The translations under genes and the position numbers were made by a program. The notes beneath the pieces were generated by a model. The model ran no database searches. It was not told the DNA's origin and worked only from the letters and a program-made list of their open reading frames with translations. Shown one piece after another: positions 43,768-51,989 of a DNA stretch of 64,000 nucleotides (positions within the stretch are counted from its first letter, which is position 1; every line of letters starts with the position of its first letter). Origin of the DNA: Roseomonas sp. KE2513 (GTDB lineage: Bacteria > Pseudomonadota > Alphaproteobacteria > Acetobacterales > Acetobacteraceae); contig NZ_RCVR01000008.1 of assembly GCF_016107305.1 (NCBI RefSeq), forward strand, positions 62,001 to 126,000. Reading direction: 5' to 3'.

Positions 43768-44900
43768 ACGAAGCTCTTCACGATGATCTCGTTGCGCTGG
43801 ATGAGCTCCAGGAGACGCCCGGTGCGCCATTCCTCCAGCCGCGATACCAATCGGCTGTGTCGCCTGTGCGCCTCGGCGAAGTAGTCCTTCTCGGGGCCTC
43901 TCACCCATTGGTTCACCTCGAGCGGCATTGAAGGGACCATGACCGACATTTCCCGGATCGCGGCGGGAACCCCGATCTGCTCGGCGGTTTCCCAAATGCT
44001 GGCGATGATCGACCAGCCATCCAGCAGCCAGGCGAGCTTGCCGAGTTCGGCGAGGATCACGTCCGGATTGGCGGTCCAGCGCTGCACGAGGGGCGATAGA
44101 TCGTCGATCAGGGCCAGTAGGTCCGCCAGCAGTACCCGGCCGCAGTTGAGCGTAAAGAAGGCCGAGCGCGAGATGAGGGAGGCGGAGCTGGCGAGATGCG
44201 CGTCGGTCGCCGTTTCCGCCCAGCTTGCCGCCTCGGCCGAGAGAGCCTCGATCTGGGAGAGCTGCTGCTGATAGCGCGCCTTCGTGGGATCGCCCGGCAG
44301 CCCGAGGTCCAGATAGGCTTCCGCGAGGCTTTCGAGTGCGGCGAAGACCCGTTCCGGCGTGAGGCCAAGCGACTGCGCGAGCCGCGCGACGGCGCGCTTG
44401 GCGCGGGCCTGCACGTCCGCCGGCGTGTCCCTTTCAGGGGAGGCGCAGCCTTCCGACGGATGCTCAAGCTGAGCGACGAGACGCAGCAGGAGAAGGTAGT
44501 TGGTAAGCGTCTTCTGGCCTGAGACTGTCCTTTCGGCGGCGAGTGCTGCCGCGGCAGCGGCGCGGCCGGCCAGGCCCTCCTGCGCGGCCGCCCTCGCGAT
44601 GCGGAGGATCGTGTTCGGCGCGACGGTCGACAGGCTCCCCATCACATCGAGCATCAGCCGGTCGTGCAGGGTGGGGGCGCATATATCGCAGATCCCCTGC
44701 AGCGGCAGGATGTAGAAGCCCCGCACGCCCGCCGGGCTCGGGATGGCAACCTCGAGGTTGCGGCGCTGCGCGGGCCGGACGCGGCTGCCGAGCAGTATCG
44801 GCGTCGTGAACGGCACGGTTACCCCCCGTTCGAGGAAGGTCGTGGGGCGCGCGTCCTCCACGGCGTAACGGGAGAGCTGCACATCGGTCGATGCGGACAT
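43764..44900 (-). CDS. Uncharacterised 378-residue protein, first gene of an unknown pair
   Basis: No named domain is recognised. The N-terminal part is beta-rich (TFLERGVTVPFTTPILLGSRVRP, then NLEVAIPSPAGVRGFYILPL) and leads into GICDICAPTLHDRLMLDVM with a CxxC pair. The rest is helical, with an Ala-rich stretch about residues 105-125 and LLADLLALIDDLSPLVQRW later. It has no leader. It is translationally coupled to the next gene and separated from the SDR gene (ends 44959, same strand) by 58 bases. The two proteins probably act together; what they do is unknown. Confidence 0.7.
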   Translation of the reverse strand: MSASTDVQLSRYAVEDARPTTFLERGVTVPFTTPILLGSRVRPAQRRNLEVAIPSPAGVRGFYILPLQGICDICAPTLHDRLMLDVMGSLSTVAPNTILRIARAAAQEGLAGRAAAAAALAAERTVSGQKTLTNYLLLLRLVAQLEHPSEGCASPERDTPADVQARAKRAVARLAQSLGLTPERVFAALESLAEAYLDLGLPGDPTKARYQQQLSQIEALSAEAASWAETATDAHLASSASLISRSAFFTLNCGRVLLADLLALIDDLSPLVQRWTANPDVILAELGKLAWLLDGWSIIASIWETAEQIGVPAAIREMSVMVPSMPLEVNQWVRGPEKDYFAEAHRRHSRLVSRLEEWRTGRLLELIQRNEIIVKSFV

Positions 44901-44958
44901 GGCAATAGTGTCGCCCGGACCGATTAACAGAGAATGGGCGGCCCGATGATGTGACTTA

Positions 44959-45627
44959 TCAGAAGGGAATCGTCTCCCCCCTGTGATCGAGCAGCGTGCC
45001 CGTTTGCCGGGTCGCCAACCCGTCGATGACGGCGAGGAGGCGCTCGGCCGCCTGCCGCGGGGACTGCACCTCCAGCCCTGCTCTGGCGAAGGGCGCGGAG
45101 AGTCCGGTGTCCACCGTGCCCGGATGCAGCGCTACGCAGACCGCCTCCTTGTGCGTGCGGGAGAGTTCGATCGCGGCGGTTCGCAGGAGCTGGTTCAGCG
45201 CTGCCTTCGAGGCGCGGTAGCTGTACCAGCCGCCGAGATGGTTGTCGGCGATGCTGCCCACGCGGGCCGAGAGGGTGGCGAAGACCGCGCGCCCCTCCCG
45301 CCCCAGCCGGGGCAGGAAGTGCTTCATCAGCAGCGCCGGGCCTGTGGCGTTCACGGCGAAGCTGTGCGCCATCGCCGCAGGGTCGATTGCGCGCAGCGAC
45401 TTCTCGGGCCCGAAGCGAGCGTCGTGCAGGAAGCCGGTGGCGTCGATCACCAGGCGCAGCCCATCCCCAGCCGCGGCCGCACAGGCGGCGATGCTCGCTT
45501 CGTCCAGCAGGTCGAGTCGGGGCGTCGTCCCTCGGCCGAGGCGCAGCACGGGGGTGCCGCGCTCCTCCAGCAGGTCCGCGAGGGCCGAGCCGATCCCCCC
45601 CGTCGCGCCGATGACGACCGCGCTCAC
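44959..45627 (-). CDS. Short-chain dehydrogenase/reductase
   Basis: A 222-residue SDR started at GTG 45627. The nucleotide-binding motif is VVIGATGGIGSALADLLEERG and the catalytic pair is in GGWYSYRASKAALNQLL (Tyr-x3-Lys) with a Ser in FATLSARVGSI. Its C-terminal blocks HPGTVDTGLSAPFA and the overall short length fit CsgA/YgfF-like SDRs. It is 118 bases downstream of the FAD monooxygenase on the same strand, with no recognisable signal in between, and may belong to the same pathway. Substrate unknown. Confidence 0.87.
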   Translation of the reverse strand: MSAVVIGATGGIGSALADLLEERGTPVLRLGRGTTPRLDLLDEASIAACAAAAGDGLRLVIDATGFLHDARFGPEKSLRAIDPAAMAHSFAVNATGPALLMKHFLPRLGREGRAVFATLSARVGSIADNHLGGWYSYRASKAALNQLLRTAAIELSRTHKEAVCVALHPGTVDTGLSAPFARAGLEVQSPRQAAERLLAVIDGLATRQTGTLLDHRGETIPF

Positions 45628-45745
45628 CGCCGGCCGTCTGGCGACACAGAGGGGCCGCGCCGGGCTGCCGGCGCGTCGGGAGGGCGGGTGCTGCTCATAC
45701 GCCGGGAGATTGCGCCGCCGCGCCGTTGCGCAAGCGGCGCACCGC

Positions 45746-46939
45746 TCACGCGGCGGCGACCCGCGCGGGGAGGGCCAGCTCTTCCGGTCCAGGCACCTCC
45801 GTGTAAAGGCGGTGCAGTTCGGCAAGGAAGGGCGCGCGCCCCTTCTCGAGGGTGCCCTCCACCGGATCGGTGCCGAGGATCGTGTCGCTCGCCGCGAGGG
45901 AGAGACGCCGCGCGAAGTCCACCCGCGGGTCGCGCCAGGCCGCGACCGCCGCTGCATCCCCGCCGGCGCGGAGGATGGCGGCGGCGATGGTGCCATCCTC
46001 GATCGCCTGGGTCGCGCCCTGCCCGAGGGTGGGCACCATGGCCTGGGCGGCATCTCCCAGGAACAGGGCGCGCCCGCCCGCCGCATGGCGGAGCATCGGC
46101 GCCTCCTGCGTGCGGGCCCAGTGGATGCCGCCGAGGTCCGCCTCGATGCGGCCGAGCATCCAGGAGACGGCGGGGGAGGGCGCGGCGCCCTCGGGGGTGA
46201 AGAGGGCGCGCTGGTGGGCGGCGGTCCGGGCCTCCTCGGGGATGGGAACGTCGCCGCCGAGGCGGAAGGTGCCGGCGATGTAGACGGCGTTACCCGGCAC
46301 GCGGAAGGCGAGGAGGCGGTTGCTGCCCCGGAACCACTGGCCGTAGTCGTCGAAGGGGCAATCATCCGCCTCGGTGACGAGCAGCCGCCAGATGCAGAGG
46401 CCGAGATGCTCCGGCACCGGCTCCCCCGCGGTCAGTGCCCGGAGGCGGCTGTAGCGGCCGTCCCCGCCGATGAGAAGGTCGAAGCCGCCCTCCCTGATCA
46501 GGGCGCCGAAGGGTGCGCGGAAGACGGGCACGAGGCGACCCGCCGCGTCCTCCTCCAACGCCTCCAGCGCGCGGCCGTGGCGCGTCATATGGGCGACCGG
46601 GGCGCGGAGCGCGCGGTAGAGCTCGGACCAGCGGATTCGCACCCCCGGCTCCTCCGCCACCGAGAGCAGGTCGAGGTCGAGTAGCGGCGTGCCGTCCGTC
46701 AGCTCCACCAGCCAGCGGCGCCAGGGGAGGGAGGCGGCGCGGAGGGCGTCGTGGCGGGCGGGGGCGTGCAGGCGCAGCGCCTTCAGCGCGTTGGGGCCGA
46801 GGTTCAGGCCGGTGCCGGCCTCCGCGTGCTCGCCCGCCGCGGCGCGCTCGAAGACAACCACGTCGTGATGCGGGGAACCGAGCAGCCCCTCTGCCAGGAG
46901 CGAGCCTGCGACGCCGCTCCCGATGATTCCGATGCGCAT
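45746..46939 (-). CDS. FAD-dependent monooxygenase (salicylate hydroxylase-like)
   Basis: A 397-residue flavoprotein monooxygenase. The FAD-binding motif is MRIGIIGSGVAGSLLAEGLL, the second motif is LLIGGDGRYSRLR, and the ribityl-binding motif is FLGDAAQAMVPTLGQGATQAIEDG. Family members hydroxylate aromatic or heterocyclic rings with NAD(P)H and oxygen. ATG 46939 shares one base with the upstream stop (TGATG) and has GGAGGG six bases away; a GTG at 46942 is less well spaced. Tight coupling to the ring-opening amidohydrolase suggests that it works on the same N-heterocycle or its precursor. Confidence 0.88.
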   Translation of the reverse strand: MRIGIIGSGVAGSLLAEGLLGSPHHDVVVFERAAAGEHAEAGTGLNLGPNALKALRLHAPARHDALRAASLPWRRWLVELTDGTPLLDLDLLSVAEEPGVRIRWSELYRALRAPVAHMTRHGRALEALEEDAAGRLVPVFRAPFGALIREGGFDLLIGGDGRYSRLRALTAGEPVPEHLGLCIWRLLVTEADDCPFDDYGQWFRGSNRLLAFRVPGNAVYIAGTFRLGGDVPIPEEARTAAHQRALFTPEGAAPSPAVSWMLGRIEADLGGIHWARTQEAPMLRHAAGGRALFLGDAAQAMVPTLGQGATQAIEDGTIAAAILRAGGDAAAVAAWRDPRVDFARRLSLAASDTILGTDPVEGTLEKGRAPFLAELHRLYTEVPGPEELALPARVAAA

Positions 46940-47976
46940 CACGCACCCTCCGCGATAACGGCGATCAGTCCGCCGCCTGGTGGTCCCTGGTGGGCCGCGC
47001 CGCCCGATACGAAGACGCGCCCGTCGCCGGCGACCGAAGCAATCACCGCGCCGAGCGCCGCCCGCAGGTGCCGTTGGGCGTCGAGGTCGGTGTCGCCGAG
47101 CATCGTGTGCCGCTGGCCGCGCACGGACAGGCCTCGGTCTGGCTCGCCCTTCGCCAGCACGGCGCGGATGCGCGGGCGCTGGGCGGGCGGCACGTCCGGA
47201 TCGGCCGAAAGGTTGGCCCCGCGAAAGGCAGACTGGATGGCCGCGAGATCCAGCGCATCCGCCATCGGGCGCACGGCCATGGTGAGGCCCGGCCCCCAGC
47301 CGGGCGCGGTGCCGAGCACCACCACCTCGTCCCGCACCACTTCAACCCCGGCAGAGGCGCTGACGCGGGAGGAGAAGAGGGTGAGGTCCTCCAGCAGCGC
47401 CGTCCCGCGCGCGGCCCCCGCGGACACGTCGCCGAGGGCGAGGGCCGCGCCCATGGCGCCGCCGGCGACGGAGCGCAGCAACAGGCCCGGCCCGCCGGCA
47501 GGGGATTTCACCTGCACCAATGCCACCCGGGCAGCGTCGTCGATCCCGGCATCGGCCATGGCAGCGCGGGTGGCTTCGGCGACGCGGGCGATCTGGGCGT
47601 CGTTGCCGACATCCCCCGGCACGACGAACGGGCCGAAGGCGGTGCCGATGGCCAAGCCCTCCGCGCCACCACCGGGTTCGGCAGCGAAGACCATGTAGTG
47701 CGGCGAGAGCACCCCCTCCGTCCCGCCCGAGAGCACGCAGGGGATGCGGGCGACGAGATCCTCCGGCGCTTCCCCCGTGGCGCGGGAGAGGAGGTGCATG
47801 AGGGACTGGGTGAAGTAGCCGCGGGTGAAGTCGTTCAGCCCGCCATTGCCCTCGGTCTTGCCGATCACCGCGCGGATCGTCCCGGCGTCGAGCGCGCCCG
47901 AATCGAGCAGGGCGGCGAGGGCGGAGACATCGCCCGGATGCGCCATGGAAAGGCGGTGGATGACGAGGCGCGGCAA
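46939..47976 (-). CDS. Ring-opening amidohydrolase (cyanuric acid hydrolase/barbiturase family)
   Basis: A 345-residue protein of the AtzD/TrzD/barbiturase family, which has a three-repeat fold with three Lys/Ser pairs. Lysines: VIGKTEGNGGLNDF (Lys40), LVQVKSPAGGP and VLAKGEPDRG. Serines: VLSGGTEGVLSPHY, FSSRVSASAGVEV and VFVSGGAAHQGPPGG. The family hydrolyses cyanuric acid or barbituric acid. TTG 47976 is the likely start. Its partners (amidase upstream, FAD monooxygenase downstream) fit breakdown of a cyclic imide or oxidised pyrimidine. Which ring is attacked cannot be told from sequence. Confidence 0.88.
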   Translation of the reverse strand: MPRLVIHRLSMAHPGDVSALAALLDSGALDAGTIRAVIGKTEGNGGLNDFTRGYFTQSLMHLLSRATGEAPEDLVARIPCVLSGGTEGVLSPHYMVFAAEPGGGAEGLAIGTAFGPFVVPGDVGNDAQIARVAEATRAAMADAGIDDAARVALVQVKSPAGGPGLLLRSVAGGAMGAALALGDVSAGAARGTALLEDLTLFSSRVSASAGVEVVRDEVVVLGTAPGWGPGLTMAVRPMADALDLAAIQSAFRGANLSADPDVPPAQRPRIRAVLAKGEPDRGLSVRGQRHTMLGDTDLDAQRHLRAALGAVIASVAGDGRVFVSGGAAHQGPPGGGLIAVIAEGA

Positions 47977-48026
47977 GGCGTGGCTCCGAGAGGATGCGCG
48001 AACCCGGGCAAGTGCCGGGCCAGGGT

Positions 48027-49421
48027 TCAGGAGAGGGCGGGCCAGCGGTCGGCCCAGGGATGGGCCACCTCGTACTCCGCCGCCACCGCGAGCAGCGCCG
48101 CCTCCGCGCCGGGCGCGGCAACGAGCTGGAAGCCCACCGGCAGACCCGCCACGGGATCGCAGGGCAGGGCGATGGCGGGCAGCCCCGCGAGGTTGGCGAA
48201 ATTGGTGAAAACCGCGTGCCCGCGCGGCCCTGCTGGTTGACCGTCGATGACCGGCGGGTGGGATTCGTGCGCTGGCCAGGGAAGCGCGGCCGCCGCCGGG
48301 GTGAGGATCGCGTCGCAGTTCCGGGCGAGGAACAGGCCCATGGCGCGGCGGAGCCCGGCCATGGCGTCCAGCGCGGCGAAGAGCGCCGGTGCCCCCGCCT
48401 CTCGCCCTACCCTCGCCATGGCAGCAAGGGCAGGCGAGGCGGGTGATGGTTCCCCGGGCAGGTTGCCCAGCAACCAGGCCAGGCCCGCGCCCGCAATGGC
48501 CGGGAAGATCGGCAGCACCGTCTCCGGGTCGAAAGGCACCGGCCCCTCCTCCACTGCATGCCCGAGCGCTTCCAGGCGCCGCGCGGCCATGGCGACGGAG
48601 GCGGCGATGCCGGGATCGACGGGAGAGGCGCCGAAGCGCGGCACGTAACGAATGCGGAGGCGGGGCGGGGCCGGTAGGTCGAGGGGCGGCAGGCCGTAAG
48701 ACGCGGGATCCTCCGCCGCCGGGCCCGCAATGGCGGCCAGCAGCAGCGCCGTGTCGGCCACCGTGCGGGCGATCGGGCCAATCACCTCCAGGTCCAGCAG
48801 GATGGCGGGTAGGCCATTCCCGCGCGGCACCCGGCCGGGAGTGGGCTTGAGGCCCACGAGGCCGGCATGGGAGGCCGGGCGGCGGATCGAGCCGCCGCCA
48901 TCCGTGCCGAGGGCCAGCGGCCCCATGCCCGAGGCCACCGCTGCCACCGCGCCGCCGCTCGATCCGCCAGGGGTCAGGCGCGGGTTCCACGGATTGCCGG
49001 TGGGGCCGAAGAGGGCGTTGTCCGTGTAGCCCTCCAGCGTGAACTCGGGGACGTTCGTCTTGCCGAGGATGACGGCACCGCCCGTGCGCAGCCGCGCCAC
49101 GGGTAGCTCGTCCACTGTCGCAGGCCCCTCGGGCCAGGCAGGGCTGCCCCAGCGGCAGGGCAGGCCGGCGACGGGGATGTTGTCCTTCACGGTCAGCGGC
49201 ACGCCGTCCAGCGGGCCTGTGGGGCGGCCTTCGCGCCAGCGGGCCTCGCTCCGCGCCGCTGCCGCCAGCGCGCCGGCCTCATCGAGGGCGATGATTGCGT
49301 TCAGCCGCGGGTTGAGCCGCGCGATCCGGTTGAGGCAGGCGCGTGCGGCCTCCAGAGGGGAAAGGGCACCGGTGCGGTAGAGCCCGGCGAGCGTCAGGGC
49401 CGTGAAGGCAGAGGGATCGAT
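48027..49421 (-). CDS. Amidase signature family enzyme with apparent non-canonical ATC start
   Basis: An amidase-signature hydrolase: LDGVPLTVKDNIPVAG (catalytic Lys), LTPGGSSGGAVAAVASGMGPLALGTDGGGSIRRPA (Ser-cisSer) and a complete C-terminal part. Family-like sequence continues in frame upstream of the first usable codon, GTG 49202: AFTALTLAGLYRTGALSPLEAARAC, then LNRIARLNPRLNAIIALDEA. No ATG, GTG or TTG exists there before an in-frame TGA. The natural start position is an ATC at 49421 (IDPSAF), with GGAG upstream, giving 464 residues, the usual size. So initiation at ATC, a point mutation, or a sequencing error must be considered. Starting at 49202 would leave the catalytic Lys only six residues from the N-terminus. 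It may act on the product of the ring-opening enzyme. Confidence 0.8.
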   Translation of the reverse strand: MDPSAFTALTLAGLYRTGALSPLEAARACLNRIARLNPRLNAIIALDEAGALAAAARSEARWREGRPTGPLDGVPLTVKDNIPVAGLPCRWGSPAWPEGPATVDELPVARLRTGGAVILGKTNVPEFTLEGYTDNALFGPTGNPWNPRLTPGGSSGGAVAAVASGMGPLALGTDGGGSIRRPASHAGLVGLKPTPGRVPRGNGLPAILLDLEVIGPIARTVADTALLLAAIAGPAAEDPASYGLPPLDLPAPPRLRIRYVPRFGASPVDPGIAASVAMAARRLEALGHAVEEGPVPFDPETVLPIFPAIAGAGLAWLLGNLPGEPSPASPALAAMARVGREAGAPALFAALDAMAGLRRAMGLFLARNCDAILTPAAAALPWPAHESHPPVIDGQPAGPRGHAVFTNFANLAGLPAIALPCDPVAGLPVGFQLVAAPGAEAALLAVAAEYEVAHPWADRWPALS

Positions 49422-49564
49422 GGCCTTATCTCCAGGCAGTAGCGGCGTGCGTCATGCAAGGAGCGGGCTGGGGCGCCTGCCACCTAGGCATGCCCGGCAC
49501 CCTTCTTGCTGAACATTCGTCCATGCGGGCGGCCCATGCCGCCCTCCTGGAAGAGGGTTTCTCG

Positions 49565-50602
49565 ATGGATCTGCATCCTTCCCGGCGCCGCCTGCTCGCC
49601 CGGGGCGCGGCGCTCGCGGGCTCGGCCCTGGCCACGCCGCATATCGCCCGCGCGCAGGCGATGTCGAAGCTCCGCTTCGCGCTCGACTGGGCGAAGCAGG
49701 GGCCGAACGCCTATGTGACCATGGGCCACGAGAAGGGCTTCTTCCGCGAGGTCGGCATCGACGCGACGGTCGATCGAGGCTTCGGCTCCGGCCGCGTGCC
49801 GACGGATATAGCGGCCGGCGCCTACGACATGGGCCAGGCCGATATCAACCCGGTCATCAAGTTCATGGCGGAGAATCCGAATTCCGGCCTCATCGTCACG
49901 GGCATCTGGGGAGACCGCTCGCTTCTCTGCGCCGTCACGCGCGCGGATGGCGGGGTGCGCGCGCCGAAGGACCTGGAGGGCAAGACGCTCGCCGCGCCGG
50001 AATCGGATGCGGGCCGCCAGCTCTTCCCTGCCTTCGCGAGAACTGCGGGCGTGGATGCTTCCAAGGTGAACTGGCTGACGGTGAGCCCCGAGCTGCGCGA
50101 GCCGATGCTCGTGCAGCGCCGTGCTGACGGCGTGACGGGCGCCATCACCTCGGTCGGCATGTCGCTGAAGGCGCTCGGCCTCGACTTCCCGCAGCAGCGG
50201 ATCATGTACTACCGCGACCACGGGCTCGACCTGCTGGGCACCTGCTACATGACCACGCGCGCCTTCGCGGAGCGCAACCCCGAGGTGGTGCGTAACGCGC
50301 AGCGCGCGCTGTTCCGCTCGCTGATCTACGCGAACAGGAACCGCGAGGAGAGCATCGCCATGCTCAAGAAGGTGGAGCCGCTGACGGACGTCGCGATCGA
50401 GACGGAGCGCCAGGCCATCAGCATGGAGCAGCAGGTCATCTCCGACCATGTTATGGCGAACGGCCTGTCCAACCCCGATCCCGTGCGCTTCCAGAAGGCA
50501 ATCGAGGCGGTGGAGAGCGCCTATGGCATGGCGCCGAAGGTGAAGGTGGCGGATATCTACACTGACAGCTTCCTGCCGCCGCTCGCCGAACGGCGCCTCT
50601 GA
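49565..50602 (+). CDS. NMT1/SsuA-like ABC substrate-binding protein
   Basis: A 345-residue periplasmic binding protein of the nitrate/sulfonate/thiamine-precursor group. The Tat-like leader is SRRRLLARGAALAGSALATPHIARA, followed by LRFALDWAKQGPNAYVTMGHEKGFFREVGIDATVD, GAYDMGQADINPVIKFMAE and APKDLEGKTLAAPESDAGRQLFPAFA. I chose ATG 49565 because it opens the leader. It is divergent from the amidase set and probably delivers its substrate, perhaps a pyrimidine-like ring. No ABC permease or ATPase follows; after a hairpin comes a DUF1194 gene. Confidence 0.88.
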   Translation: MDLHPSRRRLLARGAALAGSALATPHIARAQAMSKLRFALDWAKQGPNAYVTMGHEKGFFREVGIDATVDRGFGSGRVPTDIAAGAYDMGQADINPVIKFMAENPNSGLIVTGIWGDRSLLCAVTRADGGVRAPKDLEGKTLAAPESDAGRQLFPAFARTAGVDASKVNWLTVSPELREPMLVQRRADGVTGAITSVGMSLKALGLDFPQQRIMYYRDHGLDLLGTCYMTTRAFAERNPEVVRNAQRALFRSLIYANRNREESIAMLKKVEPLTDVAIETERQAISMEQQVISDHVMANGLSNPDPVRFQKAIEAVESAYGMAPKVKVADIYTDSFLPPLAERRL

Positions 50603-50609
50603 CCCGGCC

Positions 50610-50642
50610 GCCTCGCGCGGGCGGGCCCGCCTGCCGCGAGGC
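50610..50642. terminator. Strong GC hairpin after binding-protein gene
   Basis: GCCTCGCG (50610-50617) pairs with CGCGAGGC (50635-50642), and inside it GGCGGG pairs with CCCGCC. It begins eight bases after the stop at 50602. No T run follows. The rest of the gap to 50857 shows no clear promoter. Confidence 0.6.
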
Positions 50643-50856
50643 TCCCTCCGGTGCGGCTTATTCGCCACGCTGCGGCCAGCCGGGACCGTTCTTACTTCGC
50701 CGTCGCACCATCCCCTGGAGCATCACCGAAGGGCGATAACCCTCACGAAACCGCTGGCGCTGGCAACCAACCACCGTCATGCTGCATTGCACAAATTGCC
50801 CGTGCGCGAAGCGGGCGGGAAAAGCCAGCCATGGCCCTTCCTGAAGGATGGGACCG

Positions 50857-51654
50857 ATGCAGCGTCGTCAACTTCTGCGCCTCTCCGGTACCGGGGTGCT
50901 CTGCGCCCCGATGATCCTGAGCCATGCCCGGGCCGCCTCGCCCGCCGGGGTGCCGCCCGATCGGGCTCAACAGGACCGGGAACCCGTGGATGTGGAACTC
51001 ATCCTGGCGGTGGATGTGAGCCGCTCGATCGATGCCGAGGAGCACGAGGCGCAGATGCGCGGCTACGCGAGCGCCTTCCGGGATCCGGAGGTGATCCGTT
51101 CCATCGCCGGCGGCGGCATCGGCGCCATTGCCTGTACTCTCTTCACCTGGTCAGACGTGGACGCGCAGGACAATCTTGTGCCCTGGATGCGGATCGACGG
51201 AGAGGCCGCGGCGGAACGCTTCGCCACCGCCCTCGACGCCGCGCCGCGCCGCACGGGCAGCTACACCTCCATCTCCGGCGCCATGGAGCACGCGTTGCGG
51301 CTCTACGAGGGCGGTCGATACGAGGGCACGCGGCGGGTGCTGGATATCTCCGGCGACGGTATGAACAACGCGGGGCGCCGATTGGAGCCGGTGCGGGCGC
51401 GGATGCTCGAAGAGGGCATCGTGATGAACGGTTTGGCCGTGCTCGACCGTGCGCCGCTGCCTGGCGGCACCTCCGCGCTGGAGGACTACTACCGTGACGA
51501 GGTGATCGGCGGCCCTGGCGCCTTCCTCGTGGTGGCAGAAGGCTTCGAGGCCTTTGACCGTGCGGTGCGGCGTAAAATCTCGCGCGAGATCGCGGGCATC
51601 GAGGGGGCGACGCGCTTTGTCGGCCTCCCGCACGTCGACCGGGTGGCCGCGTGA
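50857..51654 (+). CDS. Exported DUF1194 (von Willebrand A-like) protein
   Basis: A 265-residue DUF1194 protein with a leader (MQRRQLLRLSGTGVLCAPMILSHARA). The MIDAS-like motif is in LILAVDVSRSIDAEEHE, followed by GSYTSISGAMEHALRLYEG, RRVLDISGDGMNNAGRR and YYRDEVIGGPGAFLVVAEGFEAFDRAVRRK. ATG 50857 is preceded by AAGGA; ATG 50848 is too close to it. It is the exported relative of the protein at 19765. Function unknown; a metal-dependent ligand-binding role at the cell surface is a fold-based guess. Confidence 0.83.
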   Translation: MQRRQLLRLSGTGVLCAPMILSHARAASPAGVPPDRAQQDREPVDVELILAVDVSRSIDAEEHEAQMRGYASAFRDPEVIRSIAGGGIGAIACTLFTWSDVDAQDNLVPWMRIDGEAAAERFATALDAAPRRTGSYTSISGAMEHALRLYEGGRYEGTRRVLDISGDGMNNAGRRLEPVRARMLEEGIVMNGLAVLDRAPLPGGTSALEDYYRDEVIGGPGAFLVVAEGFEAFDRAVRRKISREIAGIEGATRFVGLPHVDRVAA

Positions 51655-51727
51655 TGCCCGAACGGGCTGCCATGGCCCACATCTTGCTGCCGCATTTCCA
51701 GCCGTTCACGACTCAAGAAGGGTGCTC

Positions 51728-51979
51728 ATGCCTCGCCTGACCGTTGTCTCCACTCGCGATTATCGCCAGCACGTGCTGCACATCGAGGAGCGCGGCAACG
51801 GCACCTGCTCGGTGGTCGTGCATCCGCCCTCCCGCCTCGGGCGGCCGCGGCAGGTGAAGCCGGTGGGTGAGGGCGCGTTGCTCATCGACCTCGTCAATCA
51901 GGCAAAGGCCGAAATCGACGAGGTGATGGGGCCGAAGCCGGTGCCGCGCCGCCCGATGCTGCGCGGCCGCGCCTTTTGA
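51728..51979 (+). CDS. Small hypothetical protein (83 residues)
   Basis: An 83-residue basic protein begun at ATG 51728 with AAGAAGGG upstream. It reads MPRLTVVSTRDYRQHVLHIE, then CSVVVHPPSRLGRPRQVKP and a helical LLIDLVNQAKAEIDEVMGP tail. I do not recognise the family. It has no leader and no membrane segment. It follows the DUF1194 gene by 73 bases and converges on a Bug gene. The good ribosome-binding site and normal codon use make it likely to be real. Confidence 0.65.
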   Translation: MPRLTVVSTRDYRQHVLHIEERGNGTCSVVVHPPSRLGRPRQVKPVGEGALLIDLVNQAKAEIDEVMGPKPVPRRPMLRGRAF

Positions 51980-51989
51980 GACGCGTGCC

